Assembly: GCA_916048095.2 (NCBI GenBank)
Contig: OU696575.1
Span: forward strand, 9,390,468 to 9,454,467
Length of the DNA stretch: 64,000 nt
Source of the DNA: Sacculina carcini
Taxonomy: Eukaryota > Arthropoda > Thecostraca > Sacculinidae
Direction: 5' to 3'
Of this stretch, positions 1 through 11,215 are shown in pieces (position 1 is the stretch's first letter; each line of letters opens with the position of its first letter). The position numbers were made by a program, and so were the translations under genes. Below the pieces are notes generated by a model. The model had not been told where the DNA came from. It worked only from the letters and a program-made list of their open reading frames with translations, and did no database searches.

Positions 1-527
1 AGCACGGCGTGTGGGACCTCTACGGTGTGGTGACGGAAGTTTTGCCTCATCGGCGTTATTTAGTCAAGATGGCCAGCGGACGTGTGATAGCACGCAACGG
101 GCGTCATCTGCGACGGAGATATGATCATTCTTCATCCGCCAACATCCCAGATGACGACTGTCAACTTCGTCGCAGTTCACAGCAGCAGCACACACAACAG
201 CCACTTCGTCGTTCTACCCGCACTCGTCGACGTCCTGAGAGATTGATCGAAGTCATGGAATAAGTTCCACGACTAGGAGGGGCGTGTAGAGGTACTACGT
301 CCAGCAGGCATGCTGAAAGGGTCGCCGCTAGATGTCGCCCGGTGTTGAGAGTGGGTCGTCCATTCGACACTGCTGCGTGGGCAGTTTGTGCACGGCAGCG
401 GTCCTGTCAAGGTCGTCCTGTACGGTTGAGTCGGTGTCAATATTGTGTGTCTTGGTTCCACGTGGAATGTAATCGTTATTGTATATGTGAGTTCGCATCC
501 AATGAAGACAAGACTCAAACAATTACA
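1..527 (+). mobile_element. Ty3/Gypsy-type LTR retrotransposon, 3' end (fossil, cut by window edge)
   Basis: The first ~255 bases encode the tail of a retroelement integrase: a short SH3-like stretch with GVVTEVLPHRRYLVK and RNGRHLRRR, then a low-complexity Gln/Arg tail. This is the usual C-terminal end of Gypsy integrases. It is followed by a short purine-rich tract (about 274-284) and then a TGT start that would open the 3' LTR. The rest of the element lies left of the window, so its state and age cannot be judged. It directly abuts LINE endonuclease sequence. Confidence 0.6.
285..527 (+). repeat. Probable 3' LTR of the left-edge Gypsy element
   Basis: It begins TGTAGAGGTACTACG just after a purine tract, as 3' LTRs do. 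The right end is set only by a CA at about 526-527, just before recognisable LINE coding sequence. No second copy is in the window to confirm the borders, so the end is uncertain. Confidence 0.4.
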
Positions 528-1640
528 GGCGATTTAAGCTGTAAACTCACCTGGCACGACGCACAAACTGAGAATGGTGACAGTTGGACTGAAAAGGTGA
601 GTGATATTATTCAAAACAATTTTCTAGCCCAGCACATTGAGGAGAATACTAGAAAGAGGGGAGTCGATCGACCATCATTGCTGGATGTAATATTCACTAG
701 ACAAGAAAAACAAATATAAAACGTGTATTATAATGCTCCATTAGAGAAAAGTGATCACTGTACCATCGAATTTGATCTAGTGACCAGAAGACAAATATTG
801 AATACGATCCCAATTAAAGGGAAAAAGGCGAGCTATAAAAGAGGAAATTGCAAAGAGATGAAGGATCATTTTGCAAATATTGACTGGAGTGTTCACTCAA
901 AAATCAGGACATTAATGAAAAAATTACAAGTTTTGTGATATTGTGGCGTGTGTCATCTCATATTCATCGCGTTGCATCATTGATCACATTCAACTGTATT
1001 CGGAAATTAAGAAGCAGACAAAGAAGCATTGGAAAAATATGTGCCGAATAAACGGACGGAGTTTTTAAGGAAACAACAATGGTTCAATAGAAAATGTTGG
1101 AAACAAAGGGAAGAAAAAAGAAAACTTTGGAAAAGTACAAAAAGAATGAGGAAAATCAAGCGTATGAAGAATACAAAAAGCGTAGACATAACTACACAAA
1201 TGCAATTCGATATGCCAAGCTGAAGTGTGAAGATGACATTGTGGATTATATACGAGAGAACCCCAAGCTTTTTTCACAAGTATGTTAATAACAAAACGAA
1301 GTGAAGAATGAAATCCATTATATGATTGACAACGAGACAAAGCATTTCGATGATGAAAAAATATGTGAAATATTGAACAGGAATTTTCAATCGGTTTTTA
1401 TAGAGGAAGTTGAAGACAGCAGAATGGGGAGTGAACGAAGAGAAGCGTACAAAATGAAATTTTTGACATTTCATTGAAAGAAGTGGAATAAGAATTGAAA
1501 CGAGTTGAAAAAATATAGCAAGTGGACCAGACGAAGTATCAGGGTGGGTGTTAAAAGAATGGGCAGAAGAGTTGAGTACACCATTACACCTTATAATGAG
1601 GAACTCGCTGGAAAAGGGAATAACAACAGCACAATGGCGG
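528..1640 (+). pseudogene. LINE-A fragment 1: L2/CR1-like ORF2, endonuclease to start of RT
   Basis: Broken coding remains of a non-LTR retrotransposon. About 540-720 gives an endonuclease piece: GDLSCK...DSWTEKVSDIIQNNFLAQHIEENTRKRG...PSLLDVIFTRQE, the GDFN-to-LDLIF block of CR1/L2 endonucleases. About 1029-1290 gives the linker: WFNRKCWK...AYEEYKKRRHNYTNAIRYAKLK...IRENPKLF. About 1530-1640 gives the first RT block: VLKEWAEELSTPLHLIMRNSLEKGI. Stops and frameshifts are frequent, so it is old. Matching later blocks of the same clade occur at 6495-6960, 11476-11978 and 12354-12740, which suggests one element split by later insertions. Confidence 0.75.
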
Positions 1641-1899
1641 CGCCAGTATTTTTCCGATGGAAGGGCTGAGTGGGGGGGGGAAGTTGTGGGGCTAAGGAAA
1701 AAGTTGAGGAGGCTTGGCGAAGCATCAAGAGCTACACTCGAACGCTGACTACATAATATTACAATACGGTACACGGGCACACTGATTGAGTCCTCGAACT
1801 TGAACCAAACTTACAGGATTTCATTTACAGTGGTAACAATTTTTTATGTCCATGATTATGATTGGGGGAGGGCTTAGGGGGGCAAACAAGGACGTAGAA
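1641..1899. other. Junction with a hAT-like terminal motif
   Basis: LINE-A coding stops here. The stretch GGCGGCGCCAGTATTTTTCC at 1636-1655 followed by a G run resembles hAT terminal sequence, but no inverted partner was found nearby. Otherwise G-rich, with nothing coding. Confidence 0.25.
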
Positions 1900-2050
1900 G
1901 AGCGCAGCGTAAAGACATTAAAAACAAGGGAACAAAATGCATGCACGCAGAATATACACAGTCAGAGTCTTCCCGGACAAGTGCAACTATATACATGACA
2001 CAAAAGCAGAATCAAACAAACAACTACATAAAAGAAACATAAAACAGAGA

Positions 2051-4940
2051 TCAGAGGGGGGCGAAAGGAGTCAAGGAGTGAGTGGTGGAATCGAAGGATA
2101 GACAAAATATATTCACGAAGAGAAGAAGCAAATGAACGATTCGACAACGAGGAGGTGATGTGAGAAGGCGAGAGTTGTAAATACGCGGACCGAAAAAGAA
2201 GAAATATTCAAAAGACCACGCGGACTTATTTAAAGCGCGAGGGCAGGCTAAAGGGACAGGATGTCGAGAAGAGGGGGTTTCAGATTGAGAAAGTATGGCA
2301 GAGAGATATGCAGGTTTAGTGGGACATTGTAACACTTTAAAGATTATGGAGCAAATTTTGAAGTGTATTCAAAATTTGATAGGAAGCCAGCGGAACTTGA
2401 AAAGATAAAGAGAAGTATGATGGCATACAGCAGGACATAAAACAAAACGGCAGTATTGGTTCATCACTCGCTAGAGAATATTCAAGGAAGATTTAGGACA
2501 GTTGAAGTGGAGCGAGCTGCAGTAATCCAGTCTAGAAAAGATGAGTGATTGAACAAGCTTGATAGAAGAGGGCTGGTTAAGGCATGGTCGGATAGGATAG
2601 AGAGAGTGGAGTATAAGGCGACATATGCGAGCAGTAGCAAGAATATTGTCAGAGAAGGAAGGTGAGGAATCAAAGATAAAGCCAAGGCTTCTAACAGATG
2701 CAGAGAGAGTTATGGACAATAGAGGAGGAGATAAACAAGGAGGGTGGAGGGCAAGAAATTTTGATTGATCAGTATCCAGAAGGAGGCGACGGGACAAGGT
2801 CCAAGCAGATATATCCGAAAGTATATCAGATAGAGGAGCAGGGTCAGAAAACGGACAAGAAATATAGAAGTGGATGCCAGCAGCATATATGTGAAAATGG
2901 GTAGACCAGCGTCGAAGGATAGGGCAGAGAGAGGGCATATTAAAAAGAAGAGGACCAAGAATAGACCCTTGAGGTACGCCAGAGGTAAGAGGGATCGAAT
3001 TTGAGAAGAAAGAATTGAACTGGACAGAGTAAGATCGATTAAGCAAATAGGAGCGAACCAATGAGAGCGCGGAGTCTGAAACACCATGTTGGAAAGGACA
3101 TTAATGAGAATGTCATGATCGACAAGGTCAAACGCTGAGCTTAAGTCAAGAAGGACAAGGAGAATGGATGTTCGAAAGGTGAATGACGAGAACATACCTT
3201 CAGTGAAAGAGATGAGGAAAGAGATTTGAGAGATTGAAAGAGATGAAAGAGATGATTTGAAAGAGATGAAAGAGATTGTTTATAATTTCATTCTATTCTG
3301 TTTGTGTCAATAATATAGGGTAAAATATCAATATCTTTCATCAGTAAATGTTGGTCCAAAGTGGGACCAAACTTGCCTGGCACGTAACATCATGGTTCAA
3401 CAGTTGCCCAAGTGTTTCTTAAGCGTTAGAATCGAAGCTCCGTTTACTATGAGAAGGACCAAATCCGGATTGGTGAATGTCAAGGACATTACAAATAAAA
3501 GGAGACAACTGAGAAGAGATGGCAGATCTCAGGAGTTTGGAGGAAAAACTAAGGAGGGATATAGGACGGTAGTTACAGCATAAGGAAGGTTCAAGCGAGG
3601 GTATATTGAGGATAGGGCGAGCATAGGCGTGCTTATCAGCAAAAAAATTGTCATGTAAGAAGGAAGAGTTAATGAGATGGAGCAAGTAAGGAGTCAGGGA
3701 GTCGATACCAGGAGCAATTACACTGAAGTTTATCGGATCAGGAGGAGCCAAAAAAATTTACGGGAGAAGAGAAGAGATATGAAGTCGGAAATGGCAAGAT
3801 GAGAAAGGGATGAGAATTTGCATAGGGAGGTGGTATGTTTGACGGGGAAGGCAGAAGAAGGAATTCTAGATTGGGCGGAAATGATTTTGTATGTGAAATA
3901 GGAAGATATCTGGTTGGCGGTTAGAAAGGAAACAGCAGAGGGTGAGCGAAGGCCAGAAAGGGGGTTGAGTATGTTCCAGAGAGCTTTAGGATATCGAGAG
4001 ATAGAGAAGAAAATCGAGACGAGTAAAACGTTTGCTTGGAGGATGCTAGAGAAGATAGTTAGGAGAGGGAGAAGAAGGTTAGGATTATTCCAAGGAGACG
4101 ACCGAGGATGGGAAGAACGGACAGTCATAGGGATCATATGGTTGTTACTGAGGGATAGAGTAGAAAAGAGGAGATTATATATATCCGAGGGAAGCAGACA
4201 GTGAAGAATATGTAGAGGGAAATAATTTGCGAGAAGGGACTGAAAGATTAAATGGTCAAATGTATTGTAGCTGCGAGAAAATGTGCTGGAAGGCAGTGAA
4301 TTAGGAGGTCCGTGGGCAGGAAGTGAGGTAAGAATGAGAATGTGGTCAGAGGAGGAAAAGTCTGGGGATAGAACAAAAGCTTTGGAAGAAGGAGAATCGG
4401 TAGAGAGAACAGGAGAACGGAAAATAACTAAATCAAGAGTGTGGCCCTAAATCTGTGTGGGAGAAGAAACAGGAGATACAAGACCATGAGAATCAAGAAG
4501 AGGGATAACATTCGATGAATATGAGGAAATAGCAGGAAATTTGACCCAGAAATTAAACCACCGAGGACAAGATAACAACTAGAAAAGGAAGATACAATAG
4601 CTGCAATGAGAGAGGAGAATTCAGAGAAAAAAGATGAAGTAGTGCAAGGATGATTGTGTCGATAAATAATAAGAATACAAAATTATGGATAGGATAGGTA
4701 CGTCGAAAAGTGAGGAGAAATGAACTCAAAGGAAGATGGGGGAGGAATAGAATCAGGTAGAATAGAAATAGGAAAATAATTAGGAAACATACAGCCCACT
4801 CCACCTCCAGGGGGTTTGGGATCGGTTCTGGCTTTATGGATGAAGGAAAAATCGGAGGGGATGTTAGATAGAAAAGATGAAAGATCGGTTTCCAGCAACC
4901 AAGTTTCGAGAGGCATAGAATGGATAAGAGATGGAAGGAG
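2051..4940 (-). pseudogene. LINE-B ORF2 (endonuclease-reverse transcriptase), broken
   Basis: Read on the minus strand, an endonuclease start is visible near 4916 (PLETWLLETDLSSF, the ETWL motif, and PPGGGVGCMF). RT blocks follow: CCNYRPISLLSFSSKLL (about 3590), LLDLSSAFDLVDHDILI (about 3130; first catalytic Asp), LTSGVPQGSILGPLLF (about 2980), FHIYAAGIHFY where YADD is expected (about 2900), and a C-terminal part ending SFDSTTHSLTPFAPL. Blocks fall in different frames. The catalytic YADD box reads YAAG, so this copy could not be active even if its frame were open. Confidence 0.75.
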
Positions 4941-5034
4941 ACCAGATCGGACAGATAAGTTGTTTAGTGGCGACAGGATCGAATATTGAGGAGTCCGACA
5001 GAGAGAGATGCGGGAGAATGTTGAGTGGATTGTA

Positions 5035-6260
5035 CTAGAACTGGGGGTGGAGGGAAAGCTGAGGAAGAGTGATCACTGGGGAGATAATTAGAGAAAGATG
5101 ATGTTGGTGGAAGTAGTCAGGCCCGAGAGGAGAGATGTTGAGAGGAAGATGGAAGAGACGAGGAGGCTGGAGGTGCAGGAGAGGAGAGGGAGGAAGGTTG
5201 AGGCAAATGCTCATCATATGTAGCAGTGCGATGACGAATGGAGTAGCGAATTTAGATGAACGAAGGCCATGAAGATATGAAAGCAGAATGAGTGTGAGGG
5301 CGAGAGGAGGAAGCACAGTTGTTGCACTTATCCGGGAGTGTACGGTCACATTGAGAGGAACGATGGGTCAAGCACACTGGCCACACGTTTTGGCCCACAT
5401 GCACCTCGCTTCACTATGATCAAGCCCATACAACGAGCGCAGCGGGAGATTCAGTAGCGGTCGTAGACCGGGCAAGTACGCAGTTCCACGATGAACGGGT
5501 CACCCACAGACCGGACGGCCGCTCTGGCGGAGGGTGTTATCGAAAGGACAGCGTGGCGAGTGTCGTTACGAATTCGGATGAAAATGAGCAGTTTTACAGC
5601 TCCATCAGGTAGAACGCTCAGAACAGGGGGTTTTCGGCGAATAAGCTCAACGAACGAGTCCGGTTCCAGATCCAGTGGCACGTTGGCGAGTGGAACCTTA
5701 GGTCGGAGAGATGCCGCTTTGATACAGTGAGCCTCAATCTAGGTATCGGATTGATGCACACAGTTCAGCGCTCGCTCGGCACCATGGGGAGAGGCGCACC
5801 TGATGATAATCCCACCCTTCGCAGATTGTCTGCACGACTCAAGAGGGACGTCGCGAAGCAACGGCGCAATCTTCTTGGGACGCAGCGGTGACTTGCCTTG
5901 AGATTGTAGGACTACCACATAAGTGGGCCTCTTTACCGGAGCCGCCGAAACATCAGTGGTCGACTGTGTTTGCTTCTCATCAATCGAACATAGCGTCGAC
6001 TCAACGGCATCAAACCGCTCCCACATGCGAGACACATCCTCCTGGATCTGAAGCGCTAGCTTAGCCTTGAATAGGCACGGTGATCAGACCCAATTGACCT
6101 GCCGTATGTGGTTCGCTTTAACTTCACTCAGAGATGCGCATTTGATGTGCGCCCAGTTGGAACAAAGCGAACATCCAATCCACCTGGCCGAGTCGCCGGA
6201 CGATGTGTTACATACATAACATTCGCCGGAGTTATCCTGGTATCTTTATCCCCCATGGCA
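5035..6260 (-). pseudogene. LINE-B ORF1 (PHD-like zinc finger, RRM-like), broken
   Basis: The minus strand at about 6250-6090 encodes a PHD-like Cys/His cluster: CYVCNTSSGDSARWIGCSLC, then SNWAHIKCASL. A linker follows (6035-5739, SRMWERFDAVESTLCSIDEK). Next comes an RRM/gag-like core (5681-5451) with KLLIFIRIRNDTRHAVLSI and RAAVRSVGDPFIV. A short Cys-rich remainder lies toward 5040. The same ORF1 plan is seen in LINE-H (25290-26520) and LINE-M (47139-48413), where CCHC knuckles are clearer. Such ORF1 proteins bind the element RNA. The frame is interrupted several times. Confidence 0.65.
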
Positions 6261-6494
6261 AAAGATCGGTGCAGTTTCGCTTGCTAGCTTGAACAAACTT
6301 ATCCACGTCTCACCGAAATGCTTCCAACAAAATGCTTTCAATTCACTCTCGGTTCAAGCACAAATAATACACTCACAAATCAGCTCAGAATCATACGCAA
6401 AACACACACGATAAGACATGAAAATTCACCAAGAAAATAATATACATTAATCTGCTGCGACCGAATCGTCAGACACAGAACAACTATCCTAATA

Positions 6495-6960
6495 CTACCA
6501 TGTAACAGGAATACTACCATGTATCTGGAAAAGAGCAAATATATCACCAGTACACAAAAAGGAGATCGTGGAGATCCTAGAAACTACCGACCAGTGTCAC
6601 TTACAGGCATACCATGTACAATTATGGAAAGTATCATTCGCAGAATATGGGTGTTGTATCTGGAAAAGCATAGAGTACTATCACCACAGCAGTTTTTTGT
6701 CTGGGATAATATGTACAGCAACGAACCTATTGAGTTTCTACAAGAAAGTAACGACGAAAATTGAGGAAAGAGATAGGTGGGTGGATGCGACCTATGTAGA
6801 TTTTGAGAAAGCATTTAATAGAGTACCACACAAGAAGTTACTAAATAAATTTGCTGGATTAGATGGGATTTTTTTGGAGAATAGAGAATTGAGCACATAT
6901 CTAAGAGTAAAAGAAATCATCATGGCTACCAGTGAAAAGCGGAGTATAACAGTATCACGG
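6495..6960 (+). pseudogene. LINE-A fragment 2: central RT blocks
   Basis: About 6510-6760 encodes ILPCIWKRANISPVHKKGD, then RGDPRNYRPVSLTG, IMESIIRR and VLSPQQF. About 6780-6860 encodes VDATYVDFEKAFNRVPHKKLL, which carries the first RT catalytic Asp of L2/CR1 elements, followed by LNKFAGLDG. One frame change separates the halves. It stops at 6960, just before where VPQG would be expected, and that part resumes at 11476. The overlap with fragment 1 around the GI...W block is diverged, so the two could also be separate copies of one clade. Confidence 0.7.
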
Positions 6961-7170
6961 TATTCTCACCTGGTATTCTCACCTGGTGGGCTTCCTGGAC
7001 CCCGACTGCGAGATCGGTTCTCTGTACGAGGACCAAAGAAGCCGCACACTGCTGATGCGCCAACTCTAGATAGCAGAATGAACTGGGAGAGACAGCAATA
7101 AGAATGAGTTGGATGGTGCATCATAGGCAGCTATTTGCAAAAACAACGATATATCAGACTAAATGTACTA
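6961..7170. other. Unassigned spacer
   Basis: About 210 bases with a short direct repeat (ATTCTCACCTGGT twice at 6962-6987) and nothing recognisable. It separates LINE-A from the 3' tail of LINE-C. Confidence 0.3.
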
Positions 7171-7174
7171 AAGG

Positions 7175-7247
7175 AAAAAAAACAAAAAAAACAAACAAAC
7201 AAACAAACGAACAAAAAACAAAAAAAAACAAACAAAAAAGGTTGTTT
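7175..7247 (-). repeat. 3' simple-repeat tail of LINE-C
   Basis: A run of AAAC/AAAAAC units on the + strand, that is (TTTG)n on the element strand, lying directly after its 3' untranslated region. CR1-type LINEs commonly end in such short tandem units, which set the 3' border and strand. Confidence 0.7.
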
Positions 7248-7287
7248 TTGAGGGGAAAGAGTTAGATGGAAGAAATAAAACCCGATA

Positions 7288-10230
7288 TTAGCAATAATCA
7301 AATAATAACTCCCCGAGATGGTTAGATAAGGCAGATTTGAACTTGCCCAGGCTATCTACGGAAACTACATTTTTAGGCAGAGAATTCCACAGTGCGACGT
7401 GTCTCATATTGAAGGAACGTTTACGTATGTCCAGTCTGCATCTGGTGACCGCAATTTTGAAGGGGTGCCCTCTGGTGACGGAGCAATGAGGTGGTGTGAA
7501 CAGATCACTAGGGGAAATCACACTTTTGTTGTGAATGATTTGCCAATATTTGATAAGGTCATGCCTCAACAATCTACCCTGGACGGAATATAAATTTAGT
7601 GCTTTGAGGCGGTTGCCATAATCTAGGTTCCTCAATCCGCAAATGGTGTTTGTCCATCGCCTCTGTACCGACTCCAGCAGCTTCAGGTCGCCAGCATAAC
7701 CCAAGTTCCAGACAGATGAACAATATTCGAGAATGGGTCTGACGTGGGCCACAAATATTGGAACCATAAAAGCCGGTTCACGGTTGACAGTTGCTCTCAG
7801 AATGTTATTTGTGAGACCGCCCGCACGTCGAGCAGCGCTGGCGATATGGAGGTGGAACTTCAGGGATGAATGCACCAATACTCCCAAATCAGTCGTGGAG
7901 TCCTTCTCTGGGATGGGAACTCCGTTAAAATAGTACTGGGCAGGCAAGTCAGACTGTTCCCAAGGAATGCTTTTGTGGCCAAATCTTAACAATACACATT
8001 TGGAAGGGTTCATGTGTAGACCCCACGACTCGGCAACAGTAACAAGTGTATTAATATCTTTTTGGCAGGAAGAAATGGCGTCAAGAGGACTGCTCGAATT
8101 TATGCTAAAATAGAGTTTCAAGTCATCAGCGTATATTTTCACCGATGAATTGATGTTGTAGGTAAGATGATTTACGTATATTAGGAAAAGAAGGGGACCC
8201 AACACCGTGCCCTGAGGAACACCACTGGCTACTGCGTAAGGACGGCTATGCTGGTGATCAACCACCACACGCATGTGACGATTCTTCAGAAAATTTGAGA
8301 TCCAGACGAGTAAGGGGGTGCGTATACCTAAGAGACGTAATTTATCTAGAAGAACATCGTGGGACACAACATCAAAAGCTTTAGAAAAATCAAAAAGAAT
8401 AAGATCAACGTTAAAACCCTCATCAACCCATGAGTAAATTTGGGAGTACATTAGAATTAATTGGTCTTCAGTTGATCTACAACGTCTGAACCCAAATTGG
8501 TCATGAGAGAGAAGACTGTGGTTGTCTAAATACTCGAAAATATGATTACATATGATACGTTCAAAAGATTTGGCACAGACAGAGGTTAATGAGATTGGAC
8601 GGTACATGATAGGGTCGAATCGAGAGCCCTTCTTAAAGATCGGCGTGATCAGGGAGTCTTTCCAGATTTTTGGCAAAATACCCGAAGAATAGGATTTGGA
8701 GAAAATAAGGAATAGTGGGTACGCCAGGAACAAACTGCAGTTCTTCAATAAGCTGGGATGAATTCCATCGGGGCCCATGGAGGATGAAGGGTTGAGTGAA
8801 TTTAGGGCAGTGAGGACGTCATCTGAGGAAAATTCCAGCTCGGGAATACAACCAGTGTGGCTCTGGTGTGGGGCAGGGTTGGCTGGGGTTCGAGAGCAGT
8901 AAATGTTGCTGAAAGTTTCGGCGAAAAGTTCAGCCATGAGTCCCGCCTCGCACACCACTTCACCACAGTTGGTCTTTAACGGGCCCACACCAGGTCTACC
9001 AATCTTTTTGTTGCGAATGTATGCGTGGAAAATTTTGGAATTGGAAGAAAGGAGGTCTACGAGGGATGATTCGTGATTGTATTGTTGGGAGAACAGATGA
9101 CTTCTGAGCTTTTTATTGCAGTCTAGGAAGCGTCCGAGAGCTTCCTCAGCTACAGCGGAATTTCTGCCATGGTCATGGCGCACACACTTATACTCGCTCC
9201 ATAGACGCTTCCTAGCTTTTCTCAAGTGGGCAGGGGCTCTAAATTTACCACGTTTAGGACCATGGGACATGAATTTAGAGGGAACAAAACGACCAACAAG
9301 AGGTTTAACAATTTCGCAAAAACGGGAAAACATAGCGTCCACGTCCAGGTGAGATAACTCGAAGTCCCAGTCAATAATGCTTAAATAGTATGAGATTTCA
9401 GAGAAATTTGCCCTGTGCCAAATCTTTATACTATCAGGAATGTCATCGGTGTCGGCTCGGTTTTGGAAGACGTAATTTGTGAGGGTGGGAGAGTGGCCGC
9501 AGTTCGGGAAGGGAGGCAGTACATGGGTATCTCCCACACGGTCGGGATCAGACACAAGGATCAGATCAAGAACGTTACCGGACGGAAAAAATGTGGGAGA
9601 AGTTATAAGTTGGGTGAGACCGAGAGAAGTAAAACAGTCAGAAAATATAGCATCTGTGGGGGAGGGCTGGCTAGAACGAGAGGAATCCCAGGAAATAGAT
9701 GGTAAGTTAAAATCACCCATAACAACCACCTCAATGTCCGAGCAGTTTTGATACAAAAAGTTTAACAAATTCTCATTCTCCTGTGCCGAATAAGACGGTG
9801 GGCGATAAATTACAATTACATACAAATCGAGATCAAGGAGATGGACGCCAATAGTGTTCGGAGAGGGCGTATTAAACAATTTGTGTCTCAATTTAGATTT
9901 AACGTAAATACAAACCCCGTGTTTAGGTCTGCTGCCGTCGACATCACGTCTGTATACAGAGTAGTTGGGGATATCAATTATTGAAGAGGGAGTCGACGGC
10001 AACAGCCAAGTTTCGCTGACCCCGAGAACGGAAACATTTTGTGAATAAATAAAGTCGGATATATAGTGAATTTTGTTGGTTATACAGTTAACGTTAACAT
10101 GTGCGATATAAAAAACGAAAAGAGGTCGGTAGACCCCGAGGAAAGGCCACTTAGTTTGAAGGCGTCTGGGTGGTAGTAGTGAGTGGTTCAGACGCACCGC
10201 TGGGAGTTGGCGCGACAGGTTGGGGGGCAA
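7288..10230 (-). CDS. LINE-C ORF2: endonuclease-reverse transcriptase, 980 aa, intact
   Basis: A single open frame encoding an apurinic-type endonuclease and a reverse transcriptase, which nick DNA and copy the element RNA at the nick. Endonuclease landmarks are SETWL at about 72-76, YRPPSYS at about 142, GDFN at 172-175 and NVLDLILVSDP; the usual SDH is seen as CGHSPT. RT landmarks are MYRPISLTSVCAKSFERI, LILFDFSKAFDVVSHDVLL, ASGVPQGTVLGPLLF and KIYADDLKLYF (catalytic YADD at about 697-700). The C-terminal tail ends at FDYC. Length is normal for CR1 ORF2. The start codon used is the first in frame, but the true start may be internal because ORF1 still reads for 80 bp past it. Confidence 0.9.
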   Translation of the reverse strand: MPPNLSRQLPAVRLNHSLLPPRRLQTKWPFLGVYRPLFVFYIAHVNVNCITNKIHYISDFIYSQNVSVLGVSETWLLPSTPSSIIDIPNYSVYRRDVDGSRPKHGVCIYVKSKLRHKLFNTPSPNTIGVHLLDLDLYVIVIYRPPSYSAQENENLLNFLYQNCSDIEVVVMGDFNLPSISWDSSRSSQPSPTDAIFSDCFTSLGLTQLITSPTFFPSGNVLDLILVSDPDRVGDTHVLPPFPNCGHSPTLTNYVFQNRADTDDIPDSIKIWHRANFSEISYYLSIIDWDFELSHLDVDAMFSRFCEIVKPLVGRFVPSKFMSHGPKRGKFRAPAHLRKARKRLWSEYKCVRHDHGRNSAVAEEALGRFLDCNKKLRSHLFSQQYNHESSLVDLLSSNSKIFHAYIRNKKIGRPGVGPLKTNCGEVVCEAGLMAELFAETFSNIYCSRTPANPAPHQSHTGCIPELEFSSDDVLTALNSLNPSSSMGPDGIHPSLLKNCSLFLAYPLFLIFSKSYSSGILPKIWKDSLITPIFKKGSRFDPIMYRPISLTSVCAKSFERIICNHIFEYLDNHSLLSHDQFGFRRCRSTEDQLILMYSQIYSWVDEGFNVDLILFDFSKAFDVVSHDVLLDKLRLLGIRTPLLVWISNFLKNRHMRVVVDHQHSRPYAVASGVPQGTVLGPLLFLIYVNHLTYNINSSVKIYADDLKLYFSINSSSPLDAISSCQKDINTLVTVAESWGLHMNPSKCVLLRFGHKSIPWEQSDLPAQYYFNGVPIPEKDSTTDLGVLVHSSLKFHLHIASAARRAGGLTNNILRATVNREPAFMVPIFVAHVRPILEYCSSVWNLGYAGDLKLLESVQRRWTNTICGLRNLDYGNRLKALNLYSVQGRLLRHDLIKYWQIIHNKSVISPSDLFTPPHCSVTRGHPFKIAVTRCRLDIRKRSFNMRHVALWNSLPKNVVSVDSLGKFKSALSNHLGELLFDYC

Positions 10231-11215
10231 CTCTAGGGTCTCTCGCCCTTCTCTGAAATATGACTTGGCGCTGTTTGTGAGTTAGGTCGCGGTGTATAAA
10301 GACACCTCTGTGCTCAGAGTCCCTGAGCCGTCGAGAGTTAGCCAGCAGCTGGCTCCTGTCGTCATCGTTCGTTATTGTGAACCGGTAGATTCCCCGTGTT
10401 TTGTTGATGACGACAGGAGCGACATCCAAGTTTGTGTTGATCAAGAGCCTCGAGATTAGCGACACCTTAGCAGCCACCTGCTCCGGGCCCGCGTCAGGGA
10501 GCCCTATCAAGATCAACGAGCAACGCCGGCGCTCCCTGTCCCTCGCCTCACGCACCTCTTCTTGGATGATGAGTCTCATGGACTCGCCCTGTTCGCTCGG
10601 GAGCGCAGAGGGAGGAGCAGCCGGCTCGACCAGGCGGGACTGCACCACCTGACCGAGACCGGCCACTGTCTGCTGCAGGGTCGAGAGCTGGCCCGTCAGC
10701 GACTGGACGGTGGCACAGAGCGCGATGACCATCTCGGAAAGCTGGGCCACCGCGGAGAACCCGTAATCGCCCCGCACCCGAGGAGAGGAACCGCCACGTT
10801 CATTGGTGCGGCACTTGAGGCAGACATAAAGAATGCCTTCTCCCTCCAAATTAACAATCTGCTCAATTGCTTGGGCAGGAAGACCCAGGCACATCGCACT
10901 GGGGTGAAACCAGCCATCACATTTGTCACACCCAATGACATCATCGCCAACAAAAGCCGAGCAGGATTTGCAGGCCGCAGGGGCCGCAGAGGCAGAAGAA
11001 ACAGGACTGTGAGTATGACTGATAGGAGACACTGAACAAGAGGCAGCAGGAGGGGGAAGAGCAGCGCCCGCAGTGGCGTTCTGTTGTTGGGCTGGGCCAC
11101 GAGCATTGGTGGTGAATCCACCACCGCTGCCGCGGCGCCGAGCCCCGGTCAGTGTTCGTACTATACCTGCAGCAGTGGGGTCCAGTGCCACCTGATACTT
11201 TGAAACAATGCAAAG
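10151..11215 (-). CDS. LINE-C ORF1: PHD-finger, coiled-coil, RRM-like RNA-binding protein
   Basis: The open frame runs from upstream sequence to a stop at 10151, inside the ORF2 start. In order it has a Ser/Ala/Pro-rich N-terminus, a C4HC3 PHD-like finger (CKSCSAFVGDDVIGCDKC, then WFHPSAMCLG and YVCLKC), a putative coiled coil (VAQLSEMVIALCATVQSLTG) and an L1-ORF1-like RNA-binding core (CSLILIGLPDAG, IYRFTITNDDDRSQLL, VFIHRDLT). No methionine precedes the finger within the element, so the start is unsure. The first ATG of the open frame lies in flanking MITE-derived DNA at about 11491 and is unlikely to be original. The 5' end may be truncated or use another start. Confidence 0.75.
   Translation of the reverse strand, partial: LCIVSKYQVALDPTAAGIVRTLTGARRRGSGGGFTTNARGPAQQQNATAGAALPPPAASCSVSPISHTHSPVSSASAAPAACKSCSAFVGDDVIGCDKCDGWFHPSAMCLGLPAQAIEQIVNLEGEGILYVCLKCRTNERGGSSPRVRGDYGFSAVAQLSEMVIALCATVQSLTGQLSTLQQTVAGLGQVVQSRLVEPAAPPSALPSEQGESMRLIIQEEVREARDRERRRCSLILIGLPDAGPEQVAAKVSLISRLLINTNLDVAPVVINKTRGIYRFTITNDDDRSQLLANSRRLRDSEHRGVFIHRDLTHKQRQVIFQRRARDPRVAPQPVAPTPSGASEPLTTTTQTPSN

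Larger units (their letters stand above)
1900..6260 (-). mobile_element. LINE-B: near full-length but decayed L2/CR1-like LINE
   Basis: On the minus strand the order is ORF1 (zinc finger, about 6250-5040), ORF2 endonuclease (about 4940-4200), linker (4137-3730), RT (about 3750-2470) and the C-terminal region (2335-2051). Stops and frameshifts split it, so it is dead. It belongs to the same family group as the copies at 14212, 18100, 44518 and 60400. The 3' border near 1900 is set only by loss of similarity. It apparently interrupts LINE-A. Confidence 0.75.

Noticed and set aside
1632-1700. hAT element beginning at GGCGGCGCCAG
   Set aside because: No inverted partner end or 8-bp duplication found.
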